The translations under genes and the position numbers were made by a program. The notes below the pieces were generated by a model that ran no database searches, was not told where the DNA came from, and saw only the letters and a program-made list of their open reading frames with translations. From an uncultured Acetatifactor sp. (GTDB taxonomy: Bacteria > Bacillota > Clostridia > Lachnospirales > Lachnospiraceae), in the NCBI GenBank assembly GCA_947644185.1, contig CANRZC010000175.1, positions 1-5,582 on the forward strand: DNA of 5,582 bases. The letters run 5' to 3'. Shown piece by piece: positions 5,431 through 5,582 of this stretch (positions are counted from its first letter, which is position 1; every line of letters begins with the position of its first letter).

Positions 5431-5582
5431 ATGCTCAGTGAAGAACGCATTATTTTGATGACCCGTATGGCTTCCTATGAACAGGGAGAGGGCAAGAAAA
5501 ATGTCAAGATAGGCAATTATTTCCGCAGTGATAGGTACATCAGGGGTTTCCTGGGACGTATCGAGGATCGCGGCAAGCATCA
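5431..5582 (+). CDS. Unidentified protein, N-terminal 50 codons (runs off the window)
   Basis: An open frame begins at ATG 5431 and stays open to the window end. Its AGGAGG (5420-5425) overlaps the last two bases of the preceding stop codon and sits 5 bases before the ATG, a strong sign of translation and of operon linkage. The visible protein starts MLSEERIILMTRMASYE, followed by a Lys/Gly-rich stretch and NYFRSDRYIRGF, and is strongly charged. From memory, proteins with a similar start occur next to flagellar genes in Lachnospiraceae and turn into a membrane protein after about 35 residues; I cannot confirm this here. No membrane segment appears in the visible part. It does not look like FlgM, which follows yvyF in B. 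subtilis. A later internal start (ATG 5458 or 5467) is less likely given the ribosome site. Confidence 0.75.
   Translation, partial: MLSEERIILMTRMASYEQGEGKKNVKIGNYFRSDRYIRGFLGRIEDRGKH

Overview
The window reads as chromosomal DNA of a motile Gram-positive anaerobe of the class Clostridia, most likely a Lachnospiraceae-type bacterium. The reasons are a FlgG-type rod protein, a single-domain FlgJ-like rod-binding protein, a RecD2 helicase (the Firmicutes-type RecD without RecBC), and a ComF gene followed by a YvyF-like gene. That last order matches the comFC-yvyF order of Bacillus subtilis. All supported genes lie on the + strand and are closely packed. This placement is inference from protein families and gene order, not from a search.

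Region 1 (1-1670) is the end of a flagellar basal-body operon. It holds the C-terminus of a FlgF-family rod protein, a complete flgG, and a short flgJ-type rod-binding gene without a muramidase domain. The three products build the axial rod between the membrane ring and the hook. A very long hairpin (1694-1746) lies after flgJ and is the likely end of this unit, although its U-tract is poor.

Region 2 (1765-4979) is a DNA-metabolism pair: recD2, a complete superfamily 1 5'-3' helicase with its motifs intact, and comF, a zinc-knuckle plus phosphoribosyltransferase-fold protein of the DNA-uptake/competence family. The 167-base spacer between them is rich in inverted repeats. It contains a 16-bp hairpin with a competing alternative stem. 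It ends in a hairpin whose 8-base apical loop is exactly the comF Shine-Dalgarno sequence and whose stem ends at the base before the start codon.

Region 3 (5017-5582) returns to flagellar context: a YvyF-like protein with two zinc knuckles flanking a helix-turn-helix-like segment, then the first 50 codons of an unidentified gene that runs off the window. In B. subtilis flgM follows yvyF, and the unidentified gene does not look like FlgM.

I see no mobile element, CRISPR array, rRNA, tRNA, or evidence of a wholly new multi-gene system. The most unusual signal is the RNA-structure potential in the recD2-comF spacer.
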